Shown: positions 1 to 9,984 of the stretch, in pieces
Position numbering within the stretch: the first letter of the stretch is position 1
How the letters are laid out: the number at the start of each line of letters is the position of its first letter
Origin: Tricholoma matsutake
Taxonomy: Eukaryota; Basidiomycota; Agaricomycetes; Agaricales; Tricholomataceae
Length of the DNA: 64,000 nt
Direction of reading: 5' to 3'
Assembly: GCA_026075535.2 (NCBI GenBank)
Contig: AP026544.2
Span: forward strand, 4,464,001 to 4,528,000
Program-made: the position numbers and the translations under genes
Notes under the pieces: generated by a model
Database searches by the model: none
What the model saw: the letters and a program-made list of their open reading frames with translations, nothing else
What the model was told of the DNA's origin: nothing

Positions 1-1391
1 CAATTGAAGGTGTAGGGCACATGAGTGGTAGTTGGAGCATGGAATGCAGCATTAAACACCACATTTGTGAGTCAGTTCTCAACACAGAGTGAAGCAGCTT
101 CATACCAAGCATAGATATCATTGTCCGCTGGGCACCCTTCCAACATCTGTGCAATCTAGTCCTGAATTTCTCGATTGAGGCCCCATCAGAACTTCACCAC
201 CACTAGTAGCCCACTCCCCTATCCTGCCATGTCCACCAAATCCTGAAACTCATCGATATGATCATCCACAGATTGACATGCCTGGTGGTAAGAGGATGAC
301 TCGAGCTGTGTCACTGCTCAGTGGTGCTTGTTGAGGCGACAAAAGTGGCATAGAAACTCTGCTTGAAAGTCACCCCAAGTGGCGAAAGGTAGAGAACCAA
401 GCTCTTTAGTTTGGCGCAGAATACAGTCCACATAGAGATAGGCGCGTTCAGATTTCATGTATGTGAAGGCCTAATCAATTTTTGCAGCCTCATCGATGAA
501 TTGATGTGACTGGAGACTGATGTACAACTCACAGGAATTAAGGAATGCACACCCCTGCACATGTGCGCCATTAAATTTGGTGGGGGGAGACAGTTTGATC
601 TGGGCATGCTCCTTGGTGGGCGCATTCAGCGGCGCATCATTGTTGGGCGCGCTTGGAGTCCCAATGGGGGGAATATTGGTCATAGGGTTAGTCTGGAGGG
701 TCCTGACAAAGTTTTCTATCGTAGATTCAAGTGAATTGATTTGCGCATGTATTCCGGTAACATCGCTTTCAAGCGTGTCAAGGCACTCTCATGCGTCCAT
801 GTCGCTAGGGGGCACGTTTGGCAAAAATGGCGGTGCACTAAAGGTGGGACTGTTGGGAACGGTGTGTAGGGAGTCTGTGGAGCTTTGGGAAGCATCATCC
901 ACTCGGTACCTGCCTATCTTGGGCAGCTCATTTGCAATTTTGGGCCTTAGGAGAGAGTTTTCTACTATAAAGGCAACCTCAGCCTCTAGCAAAGGGAAAT
1001 CCAAAGTTAAAATTATACTACATATTACAGGGATTGGGGGTGCACCTAGCAAAGGGAAATCTGAAGAGAAAACTCTAAGGATCCCTTTGCCAATGCCCAG
1101 TATATGTGAAGACAGCAAAAATCAAATAATAATCTAAAAATAGAAAAGGTGGAGATAGGCAGATCAAGGCCGCCAAATGACATCATACCAAGGGGTAGAT
1201 GTCGGAAGGGATGCTCTGCCTCTAAATATAAAACTGTCAACATGCACAAATGTGATAGAAAGGGAAATTAGTAATAAAATCCGAAAAAATCATAGAAAAT
1301 GAAGAATAGAAGGAAATGAAGTGAGGAAAAATATAGAACGAACATAAAAAATAGGAGAAACACACAAGGCACCCCCCTTAGTCCCCTTACA
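1..1391 (-). mobile_element. Partial Ty3/gypsy chromovirus (copy A'), 5' LTR and gag only
   Basis: Read on the minus strand, this stretch matches the 5' LTR and gag of the complete element at 14124-20169. The LTR begins TGTAAGG at 1391. The gag reading frame follows and leaves the window at base 1, so pol and the 3' LTR, if present, lie outside. Gag is not open. A TGA at 72-74 is shared with the other copy, and several small indels break the frame. At 363-365 this copy reads CAA where the other copy has TGA. The long plus-strand open frame at 520-1137 is only a shadow of this gag. Function: structural Gag of an LTR retrotransposon, defective here. Confidence 0.85.
966..1391 (-). repeat. LTR of gypsy copy A'
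   Basis: This 426-bp LTR is the same length as the two LTRs of the element at 14124-20169 and is recognisably the same sequence. Ends are TGTAAGG at 1391 and TTATA at 966 on the minus strand. It is more diverged from those LTRs than they are from each other. Confidence 0.85.
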
Positions 1392-1644
1392 GCAGAGCTG
1401 TAAGCATGCAGTGCTAAGAAATGGGTGCAAGTGTGGGCCACAGCACACCACTCGCCATTGGACTTGCATAAATGGGCTTTAAACTCAATAATTTTATAAG
1501 TCTGTCAATTTTGAGAATTAGATCTATTGCTCTAGCCATTTGAAAGCTCTCATCAAAAAAAGCATTTTGGCTAGAGGAATAAGAAAAACACAATTTTTTT
1601 CTTACCCTATTTGGCTTGTACAAAAGTAGGTGACCTGCTCCATA

Positions 1645-2994
1645 GGGTTGTTCACAGTAGCCATTCTTGCCAAGGCCATTTTCAGCTAATTTTCTAACTC
1701 ATTTTTCACTCATTTTTATATATTTAGCAGAGGAACTAACAAAAGAGAGCTGAAAATGAGATAAAAAATGATGTGAAAAACAGTGTTGTTACTAACCTGG
1801 GTTATTACCATTTGGGTCAGTAAGGGTCAATTGAGGATTGAAATGACCCTTTCTGACCCAAAGTTGTAAGGGTCAAAAGGTCAAACTGTCAGAAATTACA
1901 ATTTTAATTGAAAATGTGGTCTAATCTTGGTATAGTCAAATCTAGTGTGATAATTGGATGATGAGGAACCCTCTCAATTGGTATTCTTGATCTTAACAGC
2001 ATCAGCTCAGTCTGAATGGTGACTCTGATCAATGTGTTGGTGCTTCATGCAATCCTGTCACCTCCCACTTGAGCTCCTGACCAACCATTTTAACAAATGT
2101 TTGACTGCAGACTTAGTCTGCAGTAGGGTAGCTTTGACCAAAAAAAATGTTCCACACATCAAAGAAGCATAGCAAAAAGGTAGGAGAATAGCTGATGGGT
2201 GAAACTTACAATTGTCTTCTAAACAGGGTTCTGAGTCTGATTTTAGGATTAGTTTTTGAATAAGTAGTAATGAAACCTGGGACAACAGTATGTGCTTTTT
2301 TCTAGTAAACTTCATTTCTGCAAGCTACTATGTCTTACTTACATATTTTTAGGACTACTGCAAGTCAGATAATTTGAGGGTGGTTAACATGGATGTATTT
2401 GGCTCAATCTCAGTATTGATCATGAGCTTCTGGAAACTTGCACTCAGCTTGCACTTGGGCCTTACAAGGCCACCTACATCCTCTTCTCTAACTCATCTAG
2501 CACCTTTGGATGACAATATAGTATACTCAGTAGTAACCAGGAACCCCAAATAGGCTCTGAAAGCTACTGATTTGAGCCCCCCCCCCAACTTGACTGACCC
2601 TACTGACCCACAAGATTACCAGATTTGAATTGACTGACCCACTGACTGGTTATAACCAGGGTGGAGGCGGCTAGGGTGGAAGCAGGGGGGGGGACCCCCT
2701 GGGTTAGTCATTTGAGTTTTGATGTCAGTAACAACGCTGGTGAAAAATGCTTACTGTGAACACCCTGGGAAGCAAACTTTAAAAAATTCAACCAAAGATG
2801 CATTTTGCATGTCAGGCACAGTGCCCGAAAGGTAGAAAATGACAAGAAAATGATCATTTTTCAAATCATTTTTGGTATGGTTCGATTTTGTCATCATTTT
2901 CCATTTCATTCTCAGTTTCATTTTTGAGAAAAATGATGAAATCAAAAATGTCTTAAAAATGAAGAATGGGCCAAAAATGGCAACTGTGAACCCC
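1645..2994. repeat. Inverted-repeat element (MITE-like) hosting a hAT-like insertion
   Basis: The outer ends are imperfect inverted repeats: GTTCACAGTAGCC near 1650 against GGCAACTGTGAAC near 2980. Both flanks inside are rich in CATTTTTC/GAAAAATG tracts. No coding capacity is visible. I could not fix a target-site duplication, so exact ends and family are uncertain. The inner element at 1781-2739 splits it. Confidence 0.5.
1781..2739. mobile_element. Non-autonomous hAT-like element, 959 bp
   Basis: The terminal inverted repeats are CAGTGTTGTTACTAAC on the left and, read inwards from the right, CAGCGTTGTTACTGAC. An exact 8-bp direct repeat GTGAAAAA flanks them at 1773-1780 and 2740-2747. An 8-bp duplication with CAG-type ends is typical of hAT elements. 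Inside are several TGACCC/GGGTCA motifs but no recognisable transposase, so it is probably mobilised in trans. Confidence 0.8.
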
Positions 2995-3741
2995 ACTGAG
3001 TGACTGTCACGTCTTGTTACTAGTTGTCACGTCCAGTTAAGTATCTGTCAAAGTTGCAGACAACATATAAAAATCCACACACGCTGAAAGGAGAACGAAA
3101 CCAGTCCATTTTACACTAAAACCGATATTTCCAAACGAACACGGGGTCTCGACTCTTCCGCAGCGCTTTGTCCGAAGACTTCGGTTATAGGATCTATGAT
3201 ATAGCGATGGTCTGTAGAGCAACGGCTATTAAGTAATGGGCCCGGAAGTTTTATATTTCACCGACAAGATGATGAAATTCATTGCGTACACACCGGGCGA
3301 TGATCTGGATTCGCCATAATGCTGTGTTTGGGCAAGTGGAGATGGATGTTCCAAAGGCTTACAGGCTATGTATGAACAGAAATTTGTCGGCAGCGTATAT
3401 AGTTAACCCAGGTCTGAGGTGGTCAAAGGAGGCCGAGACAGAAAAGGGAGGCCAGCCCTAGTGGTATCAGAAGATGGTAACAGGAACTGCGCCAACCGAC
3501 ACTGGTGGCACACAGTGTACCGCGTAGTGAGGCGCCCACTTTTGCACGCTCTCGTCGCGCCTCATGATGCGGCCTTGTCGGTCCCGTGTTTCATCTATCC
3601 ATATGCCTTTACCTCTTCCCCCCATGGCGAAGTTCGTCTCGTGTCCCGGGATATATAAACTGATGTCGATGAAGGTATACAGCAGCAAAGTCATACTAAC
3701 TTCATAACAACTCCGAATCTATCGTTTCCACACCGAGAACG
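2995..3741. other. Intergenic region, no gene seen
   Basis: About 750 bp lie between the MITE and the secreted-protein gene. Short open frames on both strands (for example 3419-3658 and 3467-3694) overlap each other and have no recognisable motif. The only feature I can support is the TATA box near its right end. Confidence 0.5.
3652..3659 (+). promoter_or_regulatory. Probable TATA box of the secreted-protein gene
   Basis: TATATAAA lies 83-90 bp upstream of the ATG at 3742, a plausible distance for a fungal core promoter with a 5' leader of about 50-60 nt. Confidence 0.5.
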
Positions 3742-4276
3742 ATGAAGCTTTTCAATGTTGTCTCCTCAATCTTTCTTCTAATCACTACCGCAGTTGCGCA
3801 AAATGTGGTTATTGGATCGCCCGCCAATGGGACTTCTGTTACGGCTGGCTGCAACCTTACTGTGGAGATTGACCGTCCGGTATATTTTTTATGTTGCAAT
3901 TTCCAAGGACATGCGCCTCTGACGTCAAATCAACTAAGCGCACCCTCTCTGGATCTATAGATGTGTCAGTAGTCATTGGTTTGCAGTCGTGCCCCACCTT
4001 CCCTTGTGCCCCCCCGGACGGTATTTTGGGAAACATCCTCTTCTACGGTCCATACACCCCCAACCTCAACGGTAGCCCTCCCAGCCAAAACTTCACTGTT
4101 ACTATTCCGGCTCAGATGCCGAAGGGACGCGCGCAGCTTGGGGTAGCCCATCTTGCTCTCATTGGGGTAAGCTCTTGCTACGGGTCTTGGTCGCAAGCAA
4201 AGCTCACCGAACTATACTCTAGGCCGGTTTGGGCCCGTTCCTCGAAACTTTGAATATCACTCTCGACATCATCTAA
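3742..4276 (+). CDS. Small secreted protein of unknown function, 139 aa
   Basis: Three exons (3742-3879, 3939-4166, 4223-4276) are separated by introns of 59 and 56 bp with GT-AG ends, both in phase 0. The protein starts with a hydrophobic signal peptide ending in AVAQ at about residue 20. A compact domain follows with motifs SPANGTSV, VVIGLQSC and QNFTVTIPAQM, ending in LNITLDII. It resembles a family of about 140-residue secreted proteins widespread in agaricomycetes that have no assigned biochemical role. Four cysteines (one early, three near the middle) and N-glycosylation sequons (NGT, NLT, NFT, NIT) fit an extracellular protein. Without the second splice the frame would run into a different C-terminus, so the spliced ending is preferred because it matches family-like sequence. 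Confidence 0.75.
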
Positions 4277-4968
4277 TTCAAGGATAAGCATGGACACCCG
4301 TACAATAGTACCTATTGCCTTACAGACCATTTGTTGCATAGAGCCATTGATACTTAGTTAGATGTATGGTATGAAACATGAAGGCGAGGACACTTACAGA
4401 CTCCTTGACTTCGTACAGTAGTCCTTTATCCATGGAACGATAGCCACGTATCGGAGAACATCGTTACGCGACCGCCGAATTCGAGGTCAAGGCCGGATTG
4501 AGATGCGACGCGATTGTTTTGGTAACACGTATATCACTCCTCAAATCAAGCACTGAGATAGTATTCCAGGCTTGCGGGGCGACCCGTTCCCTCATGGTCC
4601 TGTCTGTGTGTTCATAACATCCAACTTCAGATCAATGGCACGATGCTGGGGAAAGTGTGGTGTATTTCCATAATTTGCAGAGTCGAATGGGAAGAGCAGT
4701 GATCAGGCAGACTCCAAACCAATCATTCGTGAGGGATGGAGACAGCATCGTACCGCAGGATCCGTCACGAATGGTTTTGGAGTCTGTGATCAGGGAGGAA
4801 AATTGACTCCGGAAAGATCTAGCCTGGCAAGCCCCGACTTGTAGTATGAGTGAAGATAAAGTCGTTCTATGTTACTGTACTAGGAAATTATATCAAATCA
4901 CCCACGTGCTCACTCAGTCGGTTATTGTGTTGAACTTCTGCGACGTTGCCTTAACAGCATATCTACTC
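4277..4968. other. Intergenic region, nothing recognised
   Basis: This is about 690 bp between the secreted-protein gene and the SRPBCC gene. An in-frame upstream ATG at 4846 would add 41 residues to the next gene. That extension does not look like protein of this family, so the region is treated as non-coding. Confidence 0.45.
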
Positions 4969-5619
4969 ATGTCGTCGTCCAGTTTGCCACCGCTAGCATC
5001 CAGTGGCGTGTTCTCCGTCTCGTCATCCATCACCATTGACGCACCGCGGGAGAAAGTCTGGTCAATTATCCTTGATTTCGCCTCGTACAAGGAATGGTAA
5101 CCTTTCAATATTTTTCAATCTTCATGGTTAAACCTCCTTACAAACATTCCCCCCGAAGGAACCCTTTTGTGTACGCGTTTCCCAGTCTGCGGTCCTTTCC
5201 CGACTGACTCGTATTCATTCTCCAGTCGCGGTCAAACTATCGTCGACAAGGCAGGAAATGCACTGTCTGACCAAACGCCTGCAGAAGGTCAATATTTGCT
5301 GATATCTCCTGTCCACCTCCCTCCTACTATGGGCGAACCCGGATGGTTTCAGACACAGTCTACGTCTACAACAATATCGACGCTGGACCAAGAGAATTAT
5401 CGGGTTGCTTGGATCGGCATCTCCTTTCCGCGTTTTCTGTTGAATACGGAGCGGTGGCAGTCGTTGAGTGTAGACCTAGATGGGAAGACCAAGTACGAGA
5501 CGATTGAGGTTTTTAGTGGGATTCTTGCGTACATTGTCAAGTTCTTGATGCGGGAGAAGTTGGTGATGGGATTTAATGCGCAAGCTGAAGGGTTGAAGCA
5601 ACGGGCTGAACAGACTTGA
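4969..5619 (+). CDS. SRPBCC-fold (polyketide cyclase/START-like) protein, 177 aa
   Basis: The exons are 4969-5096, a 12-bp microexon at 5159-5170, and 5226-5619. Splicing them restores the typical SRPBCC opening: a short beta strand (VSSSITIDAP), a helix (REKVWSIILDF), then SYKEWNPFV, followed by beta strands and a long C-terminal helix (AYIVKFLMREKLVMGF). Members of this fold bind hydrophobic ligands in a deep pocket. Many fungal ones of about 150-180 residues are uncharacterised, so substrate and role are unknown. No signal peptide or membrane segment is visible, so it is probably cytosolic. The start at 4969 is chosen because the conserved fold begins about 20 residues later. The whole frame is open and 534 nt long once spliced. 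Confidence 0.75.
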
Positions 5620-5825
5620 TTGCTGCCAGTCCGACGCTTGCTCGTGAAGGTCTTGAATTGATATCAAAGTAAACATAATGTTGGCATCAGATTCAGAATG
5701 TTCGTTATCAATGCATATACATATCCCGCAACAATGATGTAGATGAAGATCTACTTCAAAGTATATTAAGTTTCAATTTTTTATCCTACAGCTTGATGAT
5801 GGACATCCGGTTAACACGGTTTATT

Positions 5826-5898
5826 GCCTTCTTAGCTCAGCTGGTAGAGCGCGTCACTAGTAATGACGAGGTCACCCGATCGAGCCGGGTAGGAGGCA
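5826..5898 (+). tRNA. tRNA-Thr (anticodon AGT)
   Basis: The 73-nt cloverleaf has a seven-pair acceptor stem (GCCTTCT with AGGAGGC, one G-U), a D arm GCTC/GAGC, an anticodon stem CGTCA/TGACG with loop CTAGTAA (anticodon AGT), a 5-nt variable loop and a T stem ACCCG/CGGGT. Discriminator base is A, and there is no intron. The T loop reads ATCGAGC, so the normally invariant T54 is A. This weakens both the T-loop fold and the internal B box, and the copy may be marginally functional. It lies just outside the transposon cluster. Confidence 0.85.
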
Positions 5899-6144
5899 CT
5901 GTGCAAGTGAAATATGATTTTTCCTTCTATATAATAGTAATATTACATAACTAAGTGCAAAGGTCTTATAACTAGTCTGTCCTACTATCACTTCTAAGGT
6001 ATTGCAATTTTTTTTGTATCTCTACAATGGCCACATGAAATCTCTTAATGTAAGAGGATGAAATGTAGCCTAGTACAGTGGCTCAAAAAACTGCTCCATG
6101 TAATGATATTACTTGTTGACACTTATTTACTACATGCCTCAGAT
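5899..6144. other. AT-rich spacer, no gene seen
   Basis: About 250 bp of AT-rich sequence lie between the tRNA and the repeat arm at the edge of the Harbinger element. A stretch at 6076-6101 resembles a Tc1-type terminus but has no partner I could confirm. Confidence 0.4.
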
Positions 6145-6255
6145 TATGTCCTCAGACATTATATGGACAACACCTTTTTTCTACTTCATACCATCACCAT
6201 ACTCATTATCATACATAGAGATCTCTCGCTTATAAACACCTCTTTTGCATGCTTA

Positions 6256-6355
6256 GTTCTGATTTCTCAACTTAGTGAAGTACATGTCCATCACACAGCA
6301 TGCACTTATACTTTTTTTTAAGCCACACACTTACACTAAGTTGAGAAACCAGAAC
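6256..6355. mobile_element. 100-bp MITE with TA duplication
   Basis: Inverted repeats of 22 bp (GTTCTGATTTCTCAACTTAG and its partner CTAAGTTGAGAAACCAGAAC) bound a 100-bp sequence and are flanked by TA on both sides, as in Tc1/mariner-type MITEs. It sits in the left terminal repeat of the Harbinger element and separates the outer arm from the inner arm. Confidence 0.65.
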
Positions 6356-6358
6356 TAA

Positions 6359-6405
6359 GAGCCCATTCAGCTGCATGGGAAATTTCTGATTCCCAAAGTA
6401 AATTT
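6359..6405 (+). repeat. Left inner terminal inverted repeat of the Harbinger element
   Basis: Starts GAGCCCATTCAGCTGCATGG and pairs with 31073-31118 over about 45 bp. TAA precedes it and also follows the right repeat. This could be the 3-bp duplication typical of Harbinger, but similarity beyond TAA suggests the repeat simply continues outward. Confidence 0.7.
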
Positions 6406-6601
6406 CCCACCATTGCCGTCGGACTCTGAATTCTTGGGTGCAGCGTGGACATGCACACCAGCGCTAAGTAGACTTGGACGCTTGCCATGCCCATGCCTCT
6501 ACCTCATGGATGGACACACTCTTATACAGCACTTTTGCCACATTATCTCATTTGCCTCTCTTGCTTACACCTTCACCACCCTCCACACCATTCAGTATTC
6601 A

Positions 6602-9027
6602 ATGTGGGACCATTGTGACAACAACAACAATTAGTGTTTAAAGGTCCAGTCCAGTCCAGTTTTTGACTTCCAAATGGGGCAACCGGCAACCGCAACTGGT
6701 CTAGGACCGACCCAGATATTGGAGGACCGCAACTGGACCTTTTAGGACCAGTCCTAATTGGTCCATGGACCGAAAAAAGACTGGTTTGGACCGGTCTTTT
6801 GTCGTAAAATTTGTCGTGCCAAATAACCCATATGTATCTCAACAAATATAACTATTACCTCATATATATTATATTCATGGATAGAGATTGTAATGCTCCG
6901 TAGATCGATCCAACATTTAAGCAATTCCGTCAAGATTTGACTGAGATATGGCCAAAACTGAAAGGACATGCATTCAAGTTGTGGTTTGTAGTTTGTAATT
7001 TGTACTTTGTAGTTGCACTCATTTGGGCTGTTATATGAATAAAATCCCATGGTACAGATAATTAGGTGTGTTGTTGTTACTTTTATGATGTCATATAGCT
7101 GTACAAAAAAAATTATAGCTCAGGTAATAAGCAATGCAATCAAAGTTGTTCTGATACAACAAAATACTCGTACAAAAATGTTTTTGGTCATATCTCAACC
7201 AATTCTTGACCATTTTTGATGATCCAGGGACTGAAAATGAAGTAAATATGTGTGGGAGTAAGGTCCAGCATACGTTGAGATGAAAGATTGGTTGCAACTG
7301 GTTTTAACCGGTTTTTCATTGGTCCTACTATATTTTTCAAAACAAAAGACCAGCAACTGGACTGAAAAAGACCGGTCCATAAATAGACCACTGGTCTGGT
7401 CCTAATTGGTCCAGTTCAGTTCAGTTTTGGTCTTTTTTTCGGTCCTACAGACTGAACCTTTAAACACTAACAACAATGTGACTGCTCAAACCACAAAAGA
7501 TCACAACTCGACCAACTTTTCTGCTTCATCTTCCACCCAAGATACTCCATCCAGCATCAGCACCTTGGAAAACATTAGGAAGACAAGTGGCTGATGGACT
7601 GAAAGTGAAATCATGCTTCTCCTCAACTATGTCAAAGCAAATTGTGTTTTGACGACTGCACAAGGCCTCAACCTGAAGAAATCCAAATTTAACAAGGCTC
7701 GTGCCACAGTGAAGTCAAAGGATGCTGCTCAATGTCATTACAAATGGGGTCATGTATGTTTCTTCATTATCAACAGGGTTTTCATCACTGATCCTCCATT
7801 ATAGCTATGTACTACATACAAGGCAGTTTTGAAGTGGGATAAGAAGTCCAGTAGTGGCTGGAATGACTCTTATGGGGCCAATGCACAAACCACAAGCAAA
7901 AAACAGGTATTTGAGGAATTCCTAAAGACACCTGAGGTACAAATGCGATAAGTCTTGTTTGAGCTTCCCACTGATGATATAAACAGCATGCACTACTCAT
8001 GTCCTTCATGATGAGAGCATGGCTGCATTATCACAGAATGCAAGGCTTTATGCCTGGTGTCCAGCCTCATGGAATGCATGCTTTCGATCCGTCCTCCCAC
8101 TCAGTGACAGAAATGCTCAATGCTGTCAATGTAGAGGAGGATGGGGCAGAGGATCAAGTCAGTCCTCTTGATTTGCCTATGAGTAACATGCCAGCAGCCC
8201 ATGCTACTGCCTTATCTCCTCTCATTAACCCTGATCTTGGCACCTCTTCATCTGGGGGAACATCTTCTGTTGTATCATCCTTTCCTCCACCCGATCTCAG
8301 TGCTTCCTCATCCTCTGGTGGCACAGGGCCTTTACCATCCTCCTCCCTTCCCCCATCAGTCCATCTGCAGCAATCTGACACTTCTATGGGCCCGATATGT
8401 TCTATCACAACTGGTAGTGAAGCTGGTCAAAAACGCAAGCGCGATGCGAGATCTATGAGTGGTATGCAGCCCCCCAGCTCCAAGCAATCATCTAGGAGTA
8501 AGACCAACAATCTGAACCCTGTCATCATTTCCAGCACTCTTAATTCAACTCTAAACTGCATGGCCGATGTGATGGAGAGGAGTCTCAAAGTAACCACTGC
8601 TACTATTACACATACTGCTCTCCTTGCAACAGCTCCCACCACCCCTTCTGCTGCCCCACCTTCTATTGTAACTTCTCCTATTGAGTTCCAAACTACTCAG
8701 CTCTCATTGATACCCTCTCAACCTCTTGGCCCTTTATCCAACCCTTCATCAGCATCAGCATCTCCAACAGAAATCCTTGACCAAGTAATCAGAATCATAT
8801 CAGCTGATGATAGCTTCTTATCAGACGATGAATTGCTTGTGGCCTCCCTCTTCTTCACCAGTGCATCGGAAGATGCTGTTCGCACTGCACGCACTTTCAT
8901 TGCTCTTGGCAGCAACCAGGCTGTGCAATATCACTTCCTCCTTCACCAGCTTGAGATCGCTGCTCTGCTTCCAGGAAAAGGCAAGGGCAAGGCTGTGGAA
9001 GATGATGATCATGTAATGGTGTACTAA
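6602..9027 (+). pseudogene. Harbinger Myb/SANT-like DNA-binding protein, disrupted
   Basis: The putative start is ATG at 6602. After 10 codons the gene is interrupted by a hAT-like MITE (6632-7469). It resumes in frame at 7478 once the MITE and one duplicated target copy are removed. A TGA at 7592-7594 then interrupts the sequence just before the Myb/SANT-like helix region (WTESEIMLLLNYVK, SKFNKARATVKSKDAAQCHYKW). A probable intron lies near 7755-7830, followed by VLKWDKKSSSGWNDSYGANA. The open 342-codon tail (7999-9027) is Ser/Pro/Thr-rich with a basic patch (GQKRKRDARS) that may be a nuclear signal. In Harbinger elements this second protein helps the transposase reach the nucleus and bind the ends. 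Confidence 0.7.
6632..7469. mobile_element. hAT-like MITE, 838 bp, inside the Myb/SANT gene
   Basis: Ends are inverted repeats beginning TAGTGTTTAAAGGT on the left and, read inwards from the right, TAGTGTTTAAAGGT followed by TCAGTC. An exact 8-bp target duplication ACAACAAT flanks it at 6624-6631 and 7470-7477. The interior is rich in GGACC/GGTCC motifs (many copies of TGGTCC, GGACCAG and related words), which suggests subterminal transposase-binding repeats. There is no coding sequence. Confidence 0.85.
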
Positions 9028-9540
9028 CTTTCTGTTGTAGCAACTGTTTCATGTCACTATGGCTGGTCCTTGACTCCTTGCTCGTGTATGTACTGTGTTG
9101 TCTTGTCTTTCATTCTGATTGGTTTATGTACTCTTATTCCAATCTGTATGGTTACTATCATCTCATTCATCTTGTATTGCTCTCACATATTTCTTGTGCT
9201 TGCTATGAATGTATTTTTGTGCATGGCATTGCCCTGTCAATGATGTAAACTACTTGCTAAGACAAATCATTGTCACTGCTGCCTGTCTCTCCATCCGCCA
9301 TGTAGTCCATGTAGCTTTCCCACATCTCATTAGCAATATTGATCCTGCAAGCCGAGCCATTTCAAAGCCACCGGAATATCTCAGGAACCGCTTCTCTGAT
9401 TGCTTAGAGTTGGCAGGAGACCCCTCAGCTTTTGATGGGATCTATCTCCTCAAATATTTTAGTGATTTTACATAATTTATTTCCCAAGATAGCAAAAAAT
9501 GTGGCTCGAGCCATGGCAACACTAGCCCCACTCCTGAAGA
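9028..9540. other. Degenerate interior of the Harbinger element
   Basis: About 500 bp lie between the convergent ends of the two Harbinger genes. It should hold the C-terminus of the transposase with its last acidic residue. On the minus strand I can follow the protein only to LQEWG near 9525; beyond that the frame is lost. Confidence 0.45.
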
Positions 9541-9974
9541 TGATACCGAACACCATGGAAAGGAACAAGAAGTTCCTTGCAATGAGGATATCCTGCATCT
9601 GCAAGATAATAGAATCCTTCAGGTACTGAAAACCCTTTCACCAATGCATCAGCCCAGACCCAAGCATCAGTTGCAGAACCTTCCCAGCCTGTAATAATGT
9701 ATGTGAAGAGCATGTCAAAGTTACATATGCAGAGACAGTTCTGTGAAAGAAAGGCTTTTCAATTCTGGTAGAGACTTTGGAGAGCAGCAGGTGGAGAGAA
9801 GGGCATATGGGTACCATCAATCGCTCCAAGGCATCCTTGGAAGAAAGGCCATAGTTTTTCATTATCATAAATCCTGTGAGAGACAGGATCATTGGGGGTT
9901 GAACATCCAACATATTGGCCATAAAAGGGTTGAGATGAGAAGATGATGGTCATTTTTCAAAAGTATCTGTTATC
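9522..9974 (-). pseudogene. Harbinger DDE transposase, catalytic part (fragment 3)
   Basis: On the minus strand this segment carries the core of a PIF/Harbinger transposase: FSSQPFYGQYVG, then GAIDGTHM (first catalytic Asp), GWEGSATDAWVW (second block) and YYLADAGYP (third Asp-containing block). It follows fragment 2 (11426-11578) after removal of the 1.4-kb element and a roughly 48-bp intron. Close to the junction, a TGA stands where Arg is expected (YF-stop-KM). Internal frame changes occur between the blocks, and the C-terminal acidic residue is not found. Confidence 0.75.
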
Positions 9975-9984
9975 AGATTGGTAT

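Noticed and set aside
520..1137. 205-codon plus-strand open frame
   Set aside because: It is the antisense shadow of the gag region of the minus-strand gypsy copy at 1-1391.
3419..3658. Overlapping open frames on both strands upstream of the secreted-protein gene
   Set aside because: They overlap each other and a TATA box, have no motif and no start context worth defending.
6076..6101. Possible Tc1-type terminus (CAGTGGCTCAAAAAACTGC)
   Set aside because: It resembles the end of the Tc1 remnant near 35310, but no matching inner sequence or partner end could be tied to it.
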